Source: Kordiimonas aquimaris (GTDB taxonomy: Bacteria; Pseudomonadota; Alphaproteobacteria; Sphingomonadales; Kordiimonadaceae). From it: 64,000 bases of DNA. The notes under the pieces were generated by a model. It saw only the letters and a list, made by a program, of their open reading frames with translations. It was not told where the DNA came from and did no database searches. The position numbers and the translations under genes were made by a program. The DNA is taken from contig NZ_JAOBPO010000002.1 in NCBI RefSeq assembly GCF_025574485.1, positions 312,501-376,500 on the forward strand, written 5' to 3'. Shown piece by piece: positions 61,881 to 64,000 of this stretch; the first letter of the stretch is position 1, and every line of letters starts with the position of its first letter.

Positions 61881-64000
61881 ATGGCAACGTTTAATGGTAC
61901 CCTAGCTGGTGAGACTATCGGCGGTACAGATGAAGATGATATTATCCGGGCAGGCGGTGGTAATGATACCATCAACGGCGCGGCTGGTAATGACACGATC
62001 ACACCTGGTGAAGGTTCTGATGATGTTGAGGGTGGCTCTGGTGATGATACTATCATTGCTGGTGGCAACACAAGTAAACAAGCTGACCGTATTGATGGCG
62101 GTGAAGGCACGGATGCGGTTGTTTTTGGCAGTCAATTAACTGTTGCTGATGAGTTTACTGCAGCGACGGGCTTTGGTTCAACAGGCTCGTTTAACGATTT
62201 CACCCTTCAGCGTGTGGTTACAGGTGGCAACACTACTTATACGGTGGATGGCGTTGAGACGCTTCAGTTTGCTAACGTGACGATTGATCTGACTGACACG
62301 ACAACAAATACATTCTTTACGTCAGATATTACGATTGCGACAACAAACGGTGTTACGGCTGCTGGGCAGTCTGCAACGGCACAGGTTGGTGTTATTGATT
62401 TGACGCCTGGTACAGTGCTTGATGGTTTGAATGCAACGCTTGCGACTAAGACGGCTGAGCTTGCTACCGCTAAGGCTGCTGAGGCGGCGACTACTTTAAC
62501 TCAAGATGCTGCTACGGTGACTAACGCGGTTGCTGCTGCGACAACAACGAATGCTGCTGACGATACGCTGGCAAATGTTCGTGCGGGTCAAACGGCTGCA
62601 GGCGTGATTTCAGGTGTTGCTGCTACTGCTGCAGCCGCTGCTAACTCAACAGCTGCTACGGTTAAAGCTGCTGTCGATGCAGCTGATGCCGAGATCATTG
62701 CATTAGGTGCTCCTGCCGCTTCCGCGGGCGCTGTTGATGCCGCTGATGTTGTAACTAAGCTTACTGCTGCAGCTGCGGCAAGTGGCGGTGCGACATCTGC
62801 TACTGAAACTTCAGTCATCAACGTTGCTACTGCAGCGTCTAAAGTTGCTGGTGCGTCTATCGCCTCTGTAGAGGCAGCTGTTGATGCTTATGTGGCTGGT
62901 TCTGCTGCTGCAACAGCGCGGGCAGGTACTGCTGCTGGTGTTGCAGGTGCGAAAGCCGCCGATGTTTCTGGTAATCTTTCATCATTTGCTGCTGCACTTG
63001 ACAGTGTGAATGATGGTGTTCAGACAAGCCTGCTTGCTGCTACTGTTGCGGCTGGTGCTGCTAAGGCTGTTACGGAAGTAGCTACTGGTGCAAATGCTAC
63101 TCAGGTTGCTGCGAACCAAGTGGCAGCTGATGCTGTAAACGCTGCGGCTGTGAAGGCGCAAGCTACTGCTGGTGCAACATCTGATAGCATTGCTGACGCT
63201 GCTGAAGCTGCGACTACTGCTTTCACTAACGCGCAAACTACTTCGAATAATAGTAAGCTTGCTTCTGATGCTCAACTTGCTTCTGCAACTGCGTCAGACG
63301 GTTCGGTTCAGGGTGCGGGTTCTGTTGCTGCTGCGAAAACAGCTGTTGATGGTCAGGTAACTGCTGCAACGACTGCTTCTGCGACACAGTCAAATCAATC
63401 TGTTGCTTCTGCTGCTGTTGCTGCTGCTGCAGCTTCTGCTGCTGCACTGACTGGTGCGACGGCTCTGTCAGTTGATACAGCTGTTCAGGCGGTTGTTGCA
63501 GGATTGAACACGGCTGTTACTAATGCTGGTGCTGTTGGTATTACTGCAGCTAACGCTGCTGCTGCCGCTGCTGGCACATCTGCTGCTGCTGCTGCAAACG
63601 CGGCTCTTGCGGCTGGCTCAAATGCTGCTGCAATTTTGGCTGTTATCACAGAATTCCGTGACCAAGCTGTTACTGATGCTGCGGCAATTCGTGATGCTGG
63701 TGATGGTGCTGATGACGACATCAATACTGCTGGTGATAACGCTACAGCTGCTGTGACAAATGCTGCTGCGGTTGCTGCTTCTGCTACACAGACGCAAGAA
63801 GCTGCGGTTGCTGCTGCACAGCTTGTTGGTAACAAGGCAATTCAAACTGTTGTAACGGCTGCTAATACAGCAGGCGATTCTTTGGCTGCTCTGAAGTTGA
63901 ACTCAACAGCTGCTTTGGCATCTCAGACTGCTTTGAATAATACAGCGATTGCTGATCTGGCAACTGCGGTTGAGTCCTCTGACACAGCTGATGCTGTTGC
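61881..64000 (+). CDS. Large RTX protein with N-terminal repeats and Ala-rich region (3' end outside window)
   Basis: ATG 61881 has AGGAGG eight bases upstream; the frame is open for 706 codons to the window end. Residues ~10-70 hold RTX nonapeptides of the GG-x-G-x-D-x-[LI]-x type (GGTDEDDII, GGGNDTIN, AAGNDTIT, GSGDDTII), which bind calcium. A short beta region follows (FTLQRVVTGGNTTYTVDG). From about residue 165 the sequence is extremely rich in Ala, Thr, Val and Ser, with no Cys and little aromatic content, likely long helices. It is probably exported by a type I system, but the C-terminal signal is not visible. RTX repeats normally lie near the C-terminus, so this layout is odd. Confidence 0.75.
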   Translation, partial: MATFNGTLAGETIGGTDEDDIIRAGGGNDTINGAAGNDTITPGEGSDDVEGGSGDDTIIAGGNTSKQADRIDGGEGTDAVVFGSQLTVADEFTAATGFGSTGSFNDFTLQRVVTGGNTTYTVDGVETLQFANVTIDLTDTTTNTFFTSDITIATTNGVTAAGQSATAQVGVIDLTPGTVLDGLNATLATKTAELATAKAAEAATTLTQDAATVTNAVAAATTTNAADDTLANVRAGQTAAGVISGVAATAAAAANSTAATVKAAVDAADAEIIALGAPAASAGAVDAADVVTKLTAAAAASGGATSATETSVINVATAASKVAGASIASVEAAVDAYVAGSAAATARAGTAAGVAGAKAADVSGNLSSFAAALDSVNDGVQTSLLAATVAAGAAKAVTEVATGANATQVAANQVAADAVNAAAVKAQATAGATSDSIADAAEAATTAFTNAQTTSNNSKLASDAQLASATASDGSVQGAGSVAAAKTAVDGQVTAATTASATQSNQSVASAAVAAAAASAAALTGATALSVDTAVQAVVAGLNTAVTNAGAVGITAANAAAAAAGTSAAAAANAALAAGSNAAAILAVITEFRDQAVTDAAAIRDAGDGADDDINTAGDNATAAVTNAAAVAASATQTQEAAVAAAQLVGNKAIQTVVTAANTAGDSLAALKLNSTAALASQTALNNTAIADLATAVESSDTADAV

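Noticed and set aside
62588-63835. Open frames on the minus strand and apparent trinucleotide repeats in the Ala-rich region
   Set aside because: They follow from the Ala/Thr codon bias (GCT, GCA, ACT) of the + strand RTX gene, and no exact tandem DNA repeat is present.

Overview
The window reads as a piece of an alphaproteobacterial chromosome of moderate GC (roughly mid-40s to 50% by eye). The main clues are a tail module related to gene transfer agents (GTAs), a holin of the alphaproteobacterial 3-TM GTA type, PEP-CTERM proteins, and an ABC-transporter-dependent (kps-type) capsule locus. A marine, Kordiimonas-like lineage would fit, but this is a guess. No rRNA, tRNA, CRISPR array, insertion sequence, integrase or attachment site was seen.

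Positions 1-17629 are the late region of a siphovirus-type prophage, read mostly on the + strand. The order is a repeat-built tail fibre (cut by the window start), small virion proteins, head-tail connectors, tail terminator, tail tube, tail assembly chaperone, tape measure, distal tail proteins, a 1161-aa tip protein, and a lysis cassette (M15 peptidase, small membrane proteins, 3-TM holin). A large unknown membrane-anchored gene ends it. The chaperone carries a lambda-type GGGAAAG slippery site that should fuse it by -1 frameshift to a downstream frame with no start codon. Two minus-strand genes sit inside the tail operon like morons.

Positions 17658-23364 are chromosomal: a receiver-HPt signalling protein, a phosphopantetheinyl transferase, two tandem PEP-CTERM proteins, and a TPR lipoprotein resembling the PrsT proteins of PEP-CTERM/exosortase systems.

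Positions 23554-35525 form the first capsule block. It holds kdsA-kdsC-kdsB (CMP-Kdo supply), kpsC, a putative Stf0-like sulfotransferase, a TagD-like cytidylyltransferase, and a LicD-type phosphotransferase with a beta-rich N-terminal half. An unknown gene split by an in-frame TGA follows, then cysD-cysNC, which make APS and PAPS, the sulfate donor.

Positions 35579-46212 hold unrelated genes: a methyltransferase, four DUF805 membrane proteins (one a clear pseudogene), a peroxiredoxin-like protein, a metallo-beta-lactamase-fold lactonase-like protein, a class C beta-lactamase-like protein, an NTF2-like lipoprotein, and a LytS/LytTR two-component pair.

Positions 46480-61645 form the second capsule block: kpsS, kpsF, kpsM, kpsT, kpsE, kpsD, a GT2 glycosyltransferase and a second Stf0-like protein. 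A minus-strand glycan operon, galE and a GT4 enzyme follow. Read together, the two blocks describe a Kdo-linked, ABC-exported capsule. I infer that it may be decorated with sulfate (PAPS plus two divergent sulfotransferase-like proteins) and with an alcohol phosphate (TagD plus LicD).

From 61881 to the window end runs the start of a large RTX protein. Its calcium-binding repeats are at the extreme N-terminus and are followed by more than 550 residues of Ala/Thr/Val-rich low-complexity sequence.
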